NCBI GenBank assembly: GCA_019925095.2
Contig: CM034398.1
Span: forward strand, 12,477,001-12,541,000
Length of the DNA: 64,000 bases
Direction of reading: 5' to 3'
Origin: Dendrolimus kikuchii
Lineage: Eukaryota > Arthropoda > Insecta > Lepidoptera > Lasiocampidae
How positions within the stretch are numbered: position 1 is the first letter of the stretch; each line of letters starts with the position of its first letter. Both the position numbers and the translations under genes were made by a program. The notes under the pieces were generated by a model that made no database searches, was not told the DNA's origin, and saw only the letters and a program-made list of their open reading frames with translations. Below are positions 11,944-24,595 of the stretch, piece by piece.

Positions 11944-12150
11944 TTGCTCCATCTGGGATGATATTAGTGTTTATGGCCATTTCACACAGTGTTATTGTGA
12001 TGCGACATTGTTATTAATATAATGGCGTTAAACATTGACGGATAACGTATGTATACACATTAATGTAAGCAATCATTAACGGCGTAATGTTTAATGCTAT
12101 AAACAAAAGACAATTGGCCACAGTCACTAATGTTATTCCAGATGGAGTAG
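11944..12150. mobile_element. MITE family M, copy with clear inverted termini
   Basis: Terminal inverted repeats GCTCCATCTGGGATGATATT (left) and the reverse complement of TATTCCAGATGGAGTAG (right) enclose about 170 bp of AT-rich sequence containing 'gacggataacgtatg'. The same layout recurs at 34801-34962 and, split by a hAT insertion, at 25789-26938. It is non-autonomous and the superfamily is not determined. Confidence 0.65.
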
Positions 12151-12482
12151 AGACAATAGGATAATAAAATTATATATATCGGTAAACTTTATTAATGTTA
12201 TAAATGTGAATGTGAGTTTATTTCTTTGTAACGCTTTAATGCCTTACCTATTCAATCGAACATCGTGAAACTGCCCAAAGATGTTGTCAAGACACAGAAA
12301 AGAACATGAGATGTCTTTAATCCAAAAAAAAAGTACTGGTCCCGAGGGATTGATTGGCATAGAAAAGCCGCCGCTATGAGTCCTGTCGTCAGGCGACGTG
12401 CAGTGCGAGGGACGTAAAATATTTTTTACCTATGGTGTTTTTTTATGGTAGAATAACGTTTGCCGAGTCAGCTAGTATGTAT
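12151..12482. other. Non-coding, nothing recognised
   Basis: No gene found. Around 12330-12415 there is moderately GC-rich unique-looking sequence without an open frame. Confidence 0.35.
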
Positions 12483-13110
12483 ATCACTAGCGGTCTGCCC
12501 CGGCTTCGCACGGGTATCTAAAAAGAACTTTTTTGTTGAGTCTAATTACCTACTAAGCGAATTCAAAATATTTCCCCTCCCGTACGGTCCGTACCCCAGT
12601 TACGCCTACATCGCATAAAATGCTGCCTAGCTAGACGAGCAGGGTGAGCGGCAACCAGGCAACTTTTTTCTAATACTTACATATTTAAACTCGTATGAAT
12701 ACCAGTATACAAATAAAGAGCCCTTTCTAGAGGCGGCATTTCAATGAAATTTTTAAAATAAAAGAATATTTATTGTGGCATAACTATAATAGTTAGACAT
12801 AGGCTGTCGCAACATTTTTTGTAAATCATGATGTGTTCTGCAAACTCGTAGTACATTATTTTATTCTATCATTAATAGTTTTCGCAGCGCACGCGATTTT
12901 AGGTATTTTTTTACACCCTATTACATTACATTATTGGAGTTTTAGTAAGGATCCCTAATTTTATTGAAAATATATTATAGCCTATGTCACTCGGGGATGG
13001 TATATCTTGCCAACCGTGAAAGAATTTTTGAAATCGGTTCAGTAGTTTCGGATACTATTCAATGCAAACAAACAATCAAATCTTTCCTCTTTATAATATT
13101 AGTATATTGT
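12483..13110 (+). repeat. Dispersed lepidopteran repeat (Helitron- or SINE-like)
   Basis: It begins 'actagcggtctgccccggct' and ends near 'gaaatcggttcagtagtttc...ctttataatattagtat'. Both phrases are characteristic of abundant lepidopteran non-autonomous repeats. The middle is AT-rich. The short frame 12964-13227 inside it is not a gene. Confidence 0.5.
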
Positions 13111-13552
13111 AAAGTAATACAAAATCCGGGAAGCCGCTACCGCTCATCTGTTTCACAGGCTTTGTTTAATGACTGCAGTTTTGGCCTAGATAATAACTGG
13201 GACAGAAAGAGCGGGGCTACACAGTAAAGTTATAATACAAATAATATAAAAGTTTTATTACAGATCTGCCTCTATTTAAAGTCATAATGAATATCGAAGT
13301 GATGATGGAATGTTTGATGTTTTAGTAATAGAATTCCACATTTTGTGTTACTTATGCGTAACCCAATAAAACCGAACATATTGAATGATATTCTATAGGC
13401 TGAACTACGATGTTTAGTATGTTTTGTTCTTAGTATTTGTTACAAAAGTCGCTAATTACATGATGATATATTATATATACTATATATTTTTACGCATGTG
13501 TATCTGTTTGTAGAAAAAAATTACAGTGGAAGAGGTGGATAGATTATATTAA

Positions 13553-13770
13553 ATACTAGAGGTCCGGCAGACGTTGGCTTGCCCTGAACCAATAAAAATC
13601 TAGGGCGCGATCCCAACGCTACCTACCGGTTCTGTGAATCTAAACCATCCAGGGACCACCATCCAACCACAAAAAAAATCACCAAAATCGGTAGAGTCGT
13701 TCTCAAGTTAGGCGCGTACATACATTTCTACGATTCATTTTTGTTTATATACATGTATATATATAAGATA
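13553..13770 (+). repeat. Dispersed repeat fragment
   Basis: It opens 'actagaggtccggcagacgt' and contains 'caccaaaatcggtagagtcg', close in style to the element at 12483-13110 (anonymous start, then 'aaatcggt...agt' near the end). Ends are approximate. Confidence 0.4.
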
Positions 13771-15681
13771 GATGATATGATAATATTTTTAGTGTTATAA
13801 AGTAAATACCAGAATAGATGAATATGGATAGAAAAGCCATACAGTGTTGCCCTAATTGATTGCAAAAATGTGAAAAGAATGTTAGATTTGTCTATATGTT
13901 ATAGTTTATATTTTGTATACATATATACCGAAGACAAATATAGAATAAGTTTTACCATCTAGATCTAGAAAATTAACATTTGCGGAGGAATAGGATTAGG
14001 TCAATCTGTGAAAAAATTCCAAGTATTAAATATCAAATAAGTACAATGACAAACTATGCCTGTATATTTAGGAACTAGGAGGTCACGCAAAGAGGCAGTC
14101 GTTGTACATTCTGTTTATACACCCTGCTCCTAATCGATCGCTGGTATTTGCCTTTATGTCATAAGCTCTAGACAAAGGGGACCCTTCCAACAATATATGC
14201 TGAAAGGTTTGCTATGATATATATAGATAGAATTTTGAATTAAAACATTTAAGATACGTTCCAAACGTTTCTTCAAAAAGAAAGAGATCCCTTTACGCTG
14301 CCAGTGGCTACTGAGTAGTACTTACTTCGCTTAACGAATAGCATACCACCGCTGGTCGTATGAGGTAATATAACATTACTGCTTGACCTCTCCGCTTGAC
14401 CAAGGATATTTAGTGAGTTTCACACATCGATAACCTCACAGCTAGTCAGCACTTACTGTTACAGTCATAGCTTGACAATTGTAGCAATAGTACATTGAGC
14501 ATGAAAAATTGCTTGAGCATTGTTTTCCAATATTTGAACCCACTAAAATGAGACGAGAATGCTTTAGCTAATAATTCACCAATACTTCTAAAATCTACAA
14601 ACAACATTATATCCTGTTATTCAATGAAAAGAAGCTTTGATTTATTAAATAAAAATTTCATGCTATTGCATTATATTACACATACATACACACATACACA
14701 CACCCATTCGCACATCTATACATTACAAATATTAACACGAAAATTTCCAAATCTATGAATTTAAAAAAATATATTTTTAAATATGTATAACAAACGAGTT
14801 GTCTAGAAGTGGGCGCAAACAACTTCAACACAGTATTATACTATAGCAGTTGTTTCTGATACTAAAGTGATTCTGTACACTATGTGAATGGTTTCGAATA
14901 AATTCACTTTAATTAAATTATATTTAAATTAGTATGAACAACGAATATGTATATAGTTGGATTGTAGTTTATTTTCATATTAATTCATGATTGAGATTAA
15001 TATTTATTTATATCCTTTTGTACTCCACCAATATATTCTTTGATTTTGTTTGAAAGAGATCGCCATGAGCGATAAGGATGCTCATTGTTCAATAATATCT
15101 ATATTCTCTTGTCTAGTTCTAAATATAATATTAACAATAAAGAATTATTCGTTCAGTTTGTGAGACGTAAATAGTTCACACAAATAAGGATATTCAGTGG
15201 ATTGCATCAGCACACGGAGTTAGTTTCTACAAAGCATAGGAGCTATTATGCTGTCAATATCAGGGTATAATAATAACGCGTGCGCCACAGTACCGCAATA
15301 TGGCCAACATAAATCAGCTAATTAACCCTCCTAGTCCTTATTAACGACATAAATTTCGCGCTTCGAAGCACACCACTCTAAATGTGATGTGGGTTTAATA
15401 TGCGCATAATACACTCGACGGTTCGTCTAAGGGTAGAATGATGGCTTCAAATACGGCACACCTAAAATATGTATTATGACGTAAAGCATTGTACAATGAT
15501 AATGTACAACGTCTTTGTAGGAATAGCTCAACGTAAAAGCACAGTTCAAATACGAGATTTATTTTGTGTTTATTTGTTTTGTACATGTGCTTGTCAATTT
15601 AGTCTTACTATTCCCGTATATAATTATTAATTATCTATTCCCACTTTACATAATGATTTATGTTCATCTCTATATACCTAC
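13771..15681. other. AT-rich non-coding DNA
   Basis: No gene found. A short ACAC/CATA microsatellite lies at about 14675-14706. Confidence 0.45.
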
Positions 15682-15692
15682 AACAATAAATG

Positions 15693-15842
15693 TTGATGTC
15701 AGGAGCCTTAAGAACAGACGAGCGTGCATGACAAGAGTTATGAATGTCAAAGAAGCAAGTGAGGTGTGTAAGAATAAGTCTAAATGTGCGCTCTGTTGTA
15801 CGTGCCTACCCCGCAAGGGAACTGGCGTGAAGTTATGTATGT
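15693..15842 (+). mobile_element. Very short RTE 3' end (copy 3)
   Basis: 150 bp of the same RTE family as 1421-2091, starting at 'ttgatgtcaggagcc' and ending 'gaagttatgtatgt'. It is flanked by a perfect 11-bp target-site duplication AACAATAAATG (15682-15692 and 15843-15853). It covers only the last ~45 codons and the tail, and a one-base shift changes the final residues. It is an extreme example of 5' truncation with the target-site signature intact. Confidence 0.88.
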
Positions 15843-15853
15843 AACAATAAATG

Positions 15854-16353
15854 ATAATTTGCTATTTTAAGACCTTTAAGAACATATTAATATCCAAAAA
15901 AAGAGAGACACAAATGTGTGTAGATAGATAACTGTTGTATATAAGTATAATATAATAAATATGGGCGTCTGCACCTTCGTCTTCAGAGCTTACACTTTTT
16001 CATTTTCGTTTTTAGATATTTGATTACGTACGTAAACTTAAGCTTCTATTCTCAGACCAAATTCGTCTAAATTTCTACTAAAGATTATTTGTTGTCAATT
16101 GTAAAACACTCTGCTGTAAGTTTGTAATAGCAAAGTTTTCACTCTATTTCACTTTTTCTCATAGTTCGTTTCCTGATTTGCTTGTGTTGCATTCCTAACT
16201 GTTCCACTGTTAATATTGCATAATTAAACGATTATACTAATAGTTTTTATTGCTAATAGCATGGACAAAATATTTTATTCTATTGTAATGGTACAAAATC
16301 AGTTTCTTTTTTAATTATAATAACATTCATGGACGATAATAGTACATTATGGT
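15854..16353. other. Non-coding, nothing recognised
   Basis: AT-rich, with no exon or known repeat seen. Confidence 0.4.
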
Positions 16354-16462
16354 ACTAGTGTGTAACATTGGTGATTACCGCTGAGGCGCCATTGAAACTC
16401 GAGCCGTAGGCGAGGGTCTTAAGAGAGCCGAGGACGGTAATCATCAATACACACGTGTATCA
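16354..16462. repeat. Short fold-back element with GC-rich centre
   Basis: The left arm 'gtgtgtaacattggtgattaccg' region (from 16354) pairs with 'cggtaatcatcaatacacac' (ending ~16462). The central ~50 bases are GC-rich ('ctcgagccgtaggcgagg'). It abuts a larger inverted-repeat element at 16470-16840 and the two may be one composite element. Confidence 0.5.
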
Positions 16463-16469
16463 TACGACG

Positions 16470-16840
16470 TTTTTCAACACACTTGTGAATAAAATAACAA
16501 CAAAAACTCATTTTATTTAGTAGATAAAAAAAGTTATATATGAGTGAAAGTTTTATTTATTAAACACGTACGAGTTAAAATTATCTATTTAAATAAGAAG
16601 TTTCATGAAATGAGCAAGCAATAGGAACATTAATTTATTTGTTCTATAGAACACGATCTTTTTTTTTTTTGAATAAAAACTTTTTTAAGAACAAAGCAAC
16701 TCAACCAATAAAATTTAAAAAAAAATCTATAACTCACTAGTGAGTTATAATGTTTTTTACTCACAGTTTGATAATGGGTGTCATTCTGTGCCTAATTGCG
16801 GTGACCATAGAGCCACTTTATGAGCAAGTGTGTTGAAAAG
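16470..16840. mobile_element. MITE-like element with ~24-bp inverted termini
   Basis: The left end TTTTTCAACACACTTGTG matches the right end, whose reverse complement reads CTTTTCAACACACTTGCTC. About 20 of 24 positions pair. The 371-bp interior is AT-rich and non-coding and includes the palindrome 'aactcactagtgagtt'. No target-site duplication was resolved. Confidence 0.55.
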
Positions 16841-16959
16841 TTCTTTAACTTCTGAGCTATGCACTAAAGCATATATTTCGGAAATCAGTGCCCTCTTACG
16901 CTTGTTTTATTATTATTACTTACTAAGATATGCCCACGACTTCATGTACGCTTCACTTG

Positions 16960-17420
16960 AAATTCGGCCGGGTTTTCCGAGGCACAAAGTACCGCAGCGT
17001 TTAACAAATATTGTAAGCTATCGTTTTAGTGAAAAATGTGTCGGAATAAGCCAATTTTTATGCACCCGAGCAACTGCAAACCGCTCCCGGGAAAATTACC
17101 GCGGGATTCCCGAGATAAAAACTATCACACATTTTATTACATAAAACTTGCTATCGATCAGTGAAAAAAATCGTACTGGTTTTTTTTTACATTCTGACCA
17201 TTTTAAATCATTCCTAGAAAAATTCCCGCGATAAAAAGTAATACAGATTTTAATTTTAAGAATTTATTGTCGATCAGCGAAAACCGCATCGAAATCGGCT
17301 CAGTAGTTTTTACGTGAATCCCGAACAAACACACAAGAAATCAAAAAATAATTGCATCGTGTTTACCATCGTTTATATAGTATATTCCAGGTGTTTTTTT
17401 TAAATAGCTTCAATGTACAC
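16960..17420. repeat. Dispersed repeat family H, copy 1
   Basis: It contains 'cgatcagcgaaaaccgcatc', 'gaaatcggctcagtagtttt', 'gtgaatcccgaacaaacaca' and ends 'accatcgtttatatagtata'. The same order, inverted, is at 20045-20412, and a shorter direct copy at 43002-43165. It is non-coding. The frame 16830-17144 runs through it and is not a gene. Confidence 0.55.
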
Positions 17421-17477
17421 GGCATGTTTAGAATTTTAGAATATTATAGATAGATAAGTACTTAAGTGGTGATAACT

Positions 17478-17765
17478 TAATAAATGATTAGCGCACTCGC
17501 GTCCAAATTTAAAGAATGCGGGTTCGAATCCTGGCCGGAAACCGTACACATACACCATTAGGCATTTTTCGGACCTAATGGCATGTTGTTACAATAACCA
17601 CCTGCTAATGATGAAGGAAAACATTGTTATGAAACCTGCACATCGATATACCAGATGTGTCAAACCCGCCAATCAGCCTTGGACAAGCGTGGCGACTATA
17701 CTGGCCGTGTTAGCCTATCAATAGAAGTCACGAGCCCAGCACTGGGGCGTTTATAATAATAATAA
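17478..17765 (+). repeat. tRNA-derived SINE
   Basis: The 5' part carries a B-box-type promoter, GGGTTCGAATCCTGG, and ends in (AAT)n/'taataataataac'. The body includes 'aatgatgaaggaaaacattg' and 'ggacaagcgtggcgactata', phrases common in lepidopteran SINEs. No target duplication was identified. Confidence 0.6.
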
Positions 17766-20044
17766 CAGCCCATATTTATAAGTATATTTATAACATTAGA
17801 TATGTAACAGTATCACGGCGAATATTTTCATCGCGTGGCCAGGGTTGTTTGCCGAGGACATAAACCAGTGACTCATCCCCTACCCTCGGTTATCGGATGG
17901 CGATCGCGGCCACAGATGGCTCGCAAAGCATTACATGCTCCTATCTCATCGCACGTGTGAGCTTTTAATTTATTAGCATGTTGCGTAGTGCTTGCACGCT
18001 ATGGCTAACAGCATGTACGCGTTTTGAAATTGTACTATTTTCTATATCGCCATAGTGAAGCCAGAGGTGGTCATTGAATACCTGATTAACTAAGCTGTAG
18101 ATGAAGCCAACGCAAAGCTAGTGAAGGACAGGCCTCTGAGTGACAAACGTCATGTGGTGAATGAAGTCTTCAATAGTAAGTTGTCATCGGAGTAAAGAAG
18201 TTTATTTACCTCGAGCGAAGCCCCCGTGTCAACCAATTACAGAGGTAGCTGATTCCTTATTGGGTGGCAGAGCTTCTTTATATATTTAATTTTTTAAATG
18301 GATATTACTGCTCTTGGGTATGAGTGAAATTACCCAACCTTTTGAGGCTTATAGAAGAACATAAGAAAGATGCAAGTATGTATCATAGTCCTCCCAAGGA
18401 AATAATTTTGTAAAGTTTCTGAAAGAATTTTGTGTAGTTCAAAAGTTAGATAGGACATGACACATTACACTCTATGGCTGTATTTTTTATACGTTGACGT
18501 GTAAGTTCACGTTTGATCACTATCTCAACTGATGTGAATGATGATAAGTCTGTGGTGTAGCAAGTTTATGACTTGAAGATTCCAAGATTGTATTTGTCAG
18601 GAAAAACAGTCTTCGGCAAATGATTATATATTCTTCGAAAGTGGAAATCAGAGAAGTAGAAAGGCGATATGTCTCGACTGGTAGTGTTCCCACCATGTTT
18701 AAGCGTATATTGATTTATCTAAAAAAAATTTAAAAATCTAAAAAATAATAACAACTTTTAATAATTATAATCAATTGATTAATTATTAAAAATTAACTAG
18801 TTACTAGCCATGATTTATTCCTCAACAACATACCCACGACCTAAACTAATTTTTTATTTCACGATTTCAATACATCATTGTATATCGGTTATAGTAGGTA
18901 CATATAATTGTCTTCCAAAAGTTATTTAAATAAAGCCAATAAATTTTGTTTGAGAAAACTGGTTGTGATTTTCATAGATAGACAAGCATAACGAATTTAC
19001 AAGGATTCTGTTTTCGCTACATAACCTTAAAATGCGGTGTTTATGTTATAATTTCGCTTCCAACGGAGTACCAAAGGGAAAAAAATATTAAAATTAATCA
19101 TAATAAAGGCTAAGAGTGCTTTTAATAAAAACTCAGTATTATAAAAGGTTGGCCAGTGAAGCAGAAAGGAAAACGTGTTTTTATCAAACTCGAAGCGAGG
19201 TCGGCGATGACTTGTCGAATTAAAAAACAGAAGAGAACAGAGCGAACAGTGAGATGAATGTTATTGTATGTACTAATAGTAATTTATCAATATGTCTAAC
19301 GACTGCCAACTATCGGTCGTATGCTTTGTTAGAAAAGAAACGATCAATGCTTTAAAGGCAGGTTCACAATAGTTCAGTTAAGGCTTATTTAAGGTTTCTG
19401 CCAGCTGCATTTATCATAAATACAAGTTTTAAAAGCGTGACAATTTTTGCAACAAATTTCTTACAATCCGTATTTCCTTTTTCGATACCTAACCTAACTA
19501 TAATAAGTATTCTATGCTCATCACCGGTCTCTAAAGTACGCATGTAGTAAATTTTATGAAAACCAGATTAAAATTAAAGTCGTGAAAAAAGAGGAAATAT
19601 GCAAAAAACTCACTTTTACTGGTATATGAGTATTAGTGATGTAGCGAATATTTAGCCACTTATTGATATTGGGCGTATTCGATTGATACTATTCAGTGTA
19701 CCGAAACCTTATTTTAAAAATACAATGACATCAATTCATCTTTTATGTTTTTCTATATTTTTATCATAATTAGGAACATACCATTCATGATCATAACATG
19801 TAAAACTTTTCACTTATACTGATGTTATACAAACATATAGTAATCACACAAAGAAGATGAAATCAGAATATATCATGCAAATCAACGATTAATTAATATA
19901 ATCTTTTATCTATTAGGTACACAACTACACATGTATTTATGACCAGGATAGTAATTGTGTTTCTTAATCTAATAAAACAAACCCCATATTCATAATAAAA
20001 TATCATGTCCGCTATCTAAAATATTATAAAATTCTAAATATGCA
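17766..20044. other. Non-coding stretch
   Basis: No gene or recurrent repeat found. A moderately GC-rich patch at 17815-18030 and another near 18070-18240 have no sustained open frame. Confidence 0.4.
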
Positions 20045-20412
20045 GTGTCTGTACATTAAAGCTATTAAAAAAGAACAATTGGAATAGACTATGTAAACGG
20101 TGGAGAACACAATGCATTTTTTTAGATTTCTTGTGTTTGTCGATTTGTCTGTTTGTTCGGGATTCACGTAAAAACTAATGGGCCGATTTCGATGCGGTTT
20201 TCGCTGATCGACAGCAAATGTTTAGACTTAAAATCTGCGCTACTTTTTACCCCGGAAGTGGTTTGTAGTTGTTCGGATACATAAAAAATAACTTATTCCG
20301 GCACAGTTTTCACTAAAACGATAGTTTACATTCTTTATTAAAAGCTGTGGTACTTGTTGTCCCGGGAATTTCAATTCAAGCGTGGACGAAGTCGTGGGCG
20401 TATCTTAGTGTT
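20045..20412. repeat. Dispersed repeat family H, copy 2 (inverted)
   Basis: It is the reverse-complement arrangement of the copy at 16960-17420: 'agactatgtaaacggtggag', 'gtctgtttgttcgggattca', 'gccgatttcgatgcggtttt', ending 'gtggacgaagtcgtgggcg'. The 'gacgaagtcgtgggcg' end resembles the Helitron-like ends elsewhere in the window. Confidence 0.55.
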
Positions 20413-21010
20413 TTGTATAATAAAAAATGTCAATAATAATTTATGTGTTGAATTACGACACGCCTTTATGTCCAGTACTAACCTAGTATAATAATACTCA
20501 AGATACTGATATAAGGACCATTGCATCACAGAAAAGAAAAGCTTTATATTCTTGAAAGCTGGACTTTCGATTCAGTGAGAGCGTATGAGATCGTACTCAG
20601 AATACTAATGTAGGCTCTTCAAAAAGCTATAGTAACCGTCCGTTTGTCAATCATGTTCTATAAAAGATGTGTGGGATTTGACTACGATTCTTTGACGTAA
20701 TCGCTGTGATAATAGTGAATAGGTTTCAAAAGCTCACTCGTCGAGCATGACAGAGATAAAAGGCGATCTGTGTGTACGCTCCGATACCATTAGCCATTAA
20801 CATTATAAGAACCCTCTTCCTTAGGGGGTCAAATGATACGGGGTCGACAAACTCGTGTGCATTGAGCTGTGCTCATGGTTAAATGATGTTCATAATACAC
20901 GTATGCGATGTGTATTCGGTCAAAAGGTGGATTATAAGTTCAAAGTAACGTTTTGTATAGGTATACTAAAGGAGGCCACGCTTCGCTGTGGTTCAATCTA
21001 AAATTAATTC
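20413..21010. other. Non-coding, nothing recognised
   Basis: No exon, gene or repeat family was recognised. Confidence 0.35.
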
Positions 21011-21125
21011 ATGGCCCTATATCTTATCGACGATTCATTTATCTTACTATCGGTTAAAATTTTACATAAGCTCCATACAAGTAATGACAAAATTCAACCG
21101 ATGGGAAGCCATCAGAATGAATAGT
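21011..21125. mobile_element. MITE family P, degenerate copy
   Basis: It shares 'ttatcttactatcggttaaa...ataagctccatacaagtaat...aaaattcaaccgat' with better copies at 49333-49472 and 56336-56477. The inverted halves are still visible. Confidence 0.5.
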
Positions 21126-21534
21126 AACTAGACGAAGTCGCGAATATAATCTAGTACATAAATACTGTTCTACTAAAATACAACATTATGTCAAAATATC
21201 AAATCAGTCTATCCCCTATTTTTTTTTTAATTTTGCAGGCACAATCAATGATTTTTATATAGGTACAAAAAATTAACATTTGTTATTTGATTTCAAGGAC
21301 ATTGGAAAAATTTAAATTTGTTTCAATTACAATTTTCATACATAATATATAAATATTTGTTTGTCGGTTTTTGTCTGTTTCACGGCCTTGAAAATCAATT
21401 ATAAGGCATAATTAGATATATTTAATTTTACGGCTTCTAGTGGGATAAACGGTGGCCCATACTTCATTAGAACACAGAGAAGCTGAGTACGATTTTAAAC
21501 AGATAAATGTCATAAACCAGTTTGGCTGTTTTTT

Positions 21535-21650
21535 TATTACCTTAAGCAGGCAAACTGGCTCACCTGATGGATAGTGGTTACGGTCGCCTATGGACGTTTG
21601 CAATACCAGGGGTGTCGCCAACGCGTTGCCGACCTCTAAGAACCAATTTT
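21535..21650 (-). repeat. SINE-like family C, truncated copy
   Basis: It has the T-run end plus 'ggcaaactggctcacctgat' and 'tggttacggtcgcctatgga', matching one third of the family; the rest is missing. Confidence 0.55.
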
Positions 21651-21944
21651 AAGAAAAAATATCAACAAATAATGTTATTTCCACTACCCTGCCTAGGATC
21701 CACTCTAGAGTCTGAAATGAACGTATGTGTATTTCCGAAACGTAACGTAAGTGTAGTAATTTGCTTAAAGAACCGTACAATATGCTTGTCTGCCGATGAT
21801 TTTGAAATAAAGGTAAGGGGAACCTATCAGTTTCCGCAAGGTACATTTAAATTGTACACGAGGGAATTAAATGAGACGTTTATCGTATAGTGTCGTATAG
21901 TAATTTCAATAACGGGGATGAAAGCCAAACGGGTCTATACATCT

Positions 21945-22212
21945 ATAAAGATAAATAAAATCTAAGTGTCTGTTTGTAATGTCAAAATAACAGCTTTTTA
22001 TTAAATACATTTGAAAGTATATATGGTATTTATATTAAACAATCAGTTTTTAAAAATTTTGTCTGTCTGTTTGTCTTTCTGGATGTTCCAGCTAATCTCT
22101 GAAAGAAAACAAGAACAGATAGGTAATGGTATAACGAGTAACTTCGGCTAGTTTTTTTTACAGTTTCGCAAAAAAAAATCCACGCGGCCAAGACGCGGGC
22201 ACAGCTAGTTAT
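21945..22212 (+). mobile_element. Helitron-like non-autonomous repeat
   Basis: It ends 'ccacgcggccaagacgcgggcacagctagt', interrupted only by spacing, like the copy at 10379-10632, with the CTAGT terminus. The interior is AT-rich. The class is inferred from the 3' end. Confidence 0.4.
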
Positions 22213-22486
22213 AAATAAACACCAGGCTGCGTCAAGCTTGACGCTGTATGCGACCGATGAATGCTTACTATGAAAATATAAAATGTAGTGGTCCTTCTCC
22301 GACGCCTGCCGAGGTGCGTATTATGTATATCAAACAAATCTGACAAATTATAGAGACAGCAAATCTGATGCATGTTTAGACGGTCCCAGAGTGATCATCG
22401 ATATAAGGTCAAACCGACGCCGCAAGCGACGTCCAACATCCGTTGATCCAAGACGCCGCTTTCAGCATCTGTGACAGACCATGGCC

Positions 22487-22832
22487 TTTTTTATCCACAG
22501 GAAATCCGTTTGAGGACTTAAGCCGCGACAAGGGCAGAACCTTGGGGGGGCAATATTTCGCAACCCGTGTGTTGCATTCGCCAGATCGGGGGTGGCACTA
22601 GCATACCCAGTCAGAACTGGTGCCATGCTATTCACACTCCCCAGTTAGGGATAAACACTAAAACCCCTGGGTGTTCTATCCTGCACCTAATGCCAGGACT
22701 GCGGATATATGACCTAGCCTCTCCGCAGCCCTGGCAGGCGTGGGCCTCAAGGCCACTTCCACTGCCCTTCCCTGGGGGACTTTCTTTTATCCCTCGGTAT
22801 CTTCAAGCTCTATGTGCGTGGGGCGGTTTGTA
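22487..22832 (-). mobile_element. R1-type non-LTR 3' end, 346 bp
   Basis: On the - strand this is a 3' UTR ending in a short A-run ('gtggataaaaaa'). It is flanked by a perfect 14-bp target-site duplication GACAGACCATGGCC (22473-22486 and 22833-22846). The same 3' UTR follows R1-like coding remnants at 51489-52228, which is how the family is assigned. A third copy is at 41345-41699. The short frame 22567-22833 inside it is not a gene. Confidence 0.8.
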
Positions 22833-22846
22833 GACAGACCATGGCC

Positions 22847-24266
22847 AACATTTACATAACTATAAAACAAACAAATATATATCTCTTCCAACATTTATAT
22901 ACCATGTAGATTAATTAGTCTAAAATTATACAGAAAACGTGACATTGAGGTATATATGTAAAAGACAGAAACCCATTAGGACAGGAAGGCACGTGCGTGA
23001 TGTTAAACCTAGGCACGGGCCTAATTGGCGCGAGACCCGCATTACAAGCGGTTTGTTTTTACCCTACATAATCACACTAGGGCGGGTGTACAGAAACTTA
23101 GGAAAAAGTGACGTTTCATTATATTTTTAGCATAATGTTAAATTTTAATAAAAAATAACAGGAATTTGTTATTATTATTATGTTATTGTTATTTTCTCAT
23201 ATTTTTACTTCTTTCTTTCTTTCTGTAAAGTTTGCGTTTGAGGGCGGTTTGTATTTTTTACTCTAGGTACAACAAAAATATTGATATTAATTAAAAATGT
23301 AGGTCAATGTTGCATTTTAATATCTAACTCTGACAAAATAAAAATAATAGACGGAGCCTATATACAGAAAAGCATCAAACGAAGCAGATTTATTTTTAAA
23401 TTTGTATGCGCAAACTTTGTAGTATAGAAGTGGTTTGTGTCTGTGTGGTTAATGACATGAAAACTCTTTATTGTGCACCATAACTTAAAACTAGACAATT
23501 TTGTAGTTTTAAATTTTAGTTAGTTGTAATGTATCCACCAGAAGCCATTTCACCTCTATCCGTACTAATTCCATTCATTTAATTCGAATCTGACCTCTTG
23601 CAACTAACTGCGTCGCGATTGGCATTCTATTCTAAAATCGGCATATTTTAGCCAGGTTCACTTTGAGAGTCCAAAACTCCGTCTTTCGATTTATGGTCTA
23701 AGATTAAAATAGACAATTTACGATTTTTTAGTAAACTATAATAGAATTAAGTTTGCACGGAATAACCAATTTTGTATGGATGATAGCGTATATTCTAGCA
23801 ATAACATTTGGTACTTGATAGATCTATAAGTTGTGCGAAATCAGTCATTTTTAAAAATTACGAACGAACGAAAAAATTATGAGAACGATGAATCTCTGTA
23901 AACATTATCTAAGTGTAATAAAAAAATATCTATTCACAGCGTCATAAAAGCGCACTACTTTACATTGAAATGTGAGCAATAATCCTCATTGGCTAAATGG
24001 GATTTGGAACAGGTAAGCTCCGTATCGTGAGGAAACACCGGCGCAGTTGGGTGCATACTTTACATATAACCCAAGTCATACATGGTCTTATCTTTACTTT
24101 GATGCAGTCTCGTCTCCGAAACTTATTTCTCCAATTTAAACTATGAATTTTTAGTTACTATCTTACTGTAAGAATAAAAATACATTTTTCGGAATTAGAT
24201 TAGAATGACAGCAGTAATAAAAACACTTCACGTCTACTTCATGATTATCCTTTTTCTTACTGTGAC
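22847..24266. other. Non-coding stretch
   Basis: No gene found. It contains a short ATT-repeat at about 23169-23190. The sequence near 22940-23090 is less AT-rich but has no family features. Confidence 0.4.
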
Positions 24267-24580
24267 TTTTTTTTTATTGCACTAGTTCAGCAGACAGGCA
24301 GACGGCCCACTGGATGGAAAGCGGTTACCATGGCCTATGGACATTTGCAACACCGAAGGTGCTACAAATGCGCTGCTGCTCTCTTAAAGGATACTGGAAC
24401 CTGGTCACTAATGCCGGAACACAACACAAGGTGGTTATGGCGGCGTACTCTAGACCAGGGGTAGTCGCCATCCAGTCGAGCAAATACCCTACCACCGGGC
24501 TGTGAGTTGTTTAGTCGCCTCTTACGACAGGCCGCCAGGCCGCAGGAAATTGTATTCTTTCTCCATTCCTGCACGGATAA
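24267..24580 (-). repeat. SINE-like family C, full-length copy
   Basis: T-run at the left, then 'cagcagacaggcagacggcc', 'tggttatggcggcgtactct', 'cgcctcttacgacaggccgc' and the far end 'attcctgcacggataa'. It is one of the two best preserved copies of the family. It has no coding capacity; open frames on both strands across it are chance. Confidence 0.75.
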
Positions 24581-24595
24581 AATGAATATCACAAA

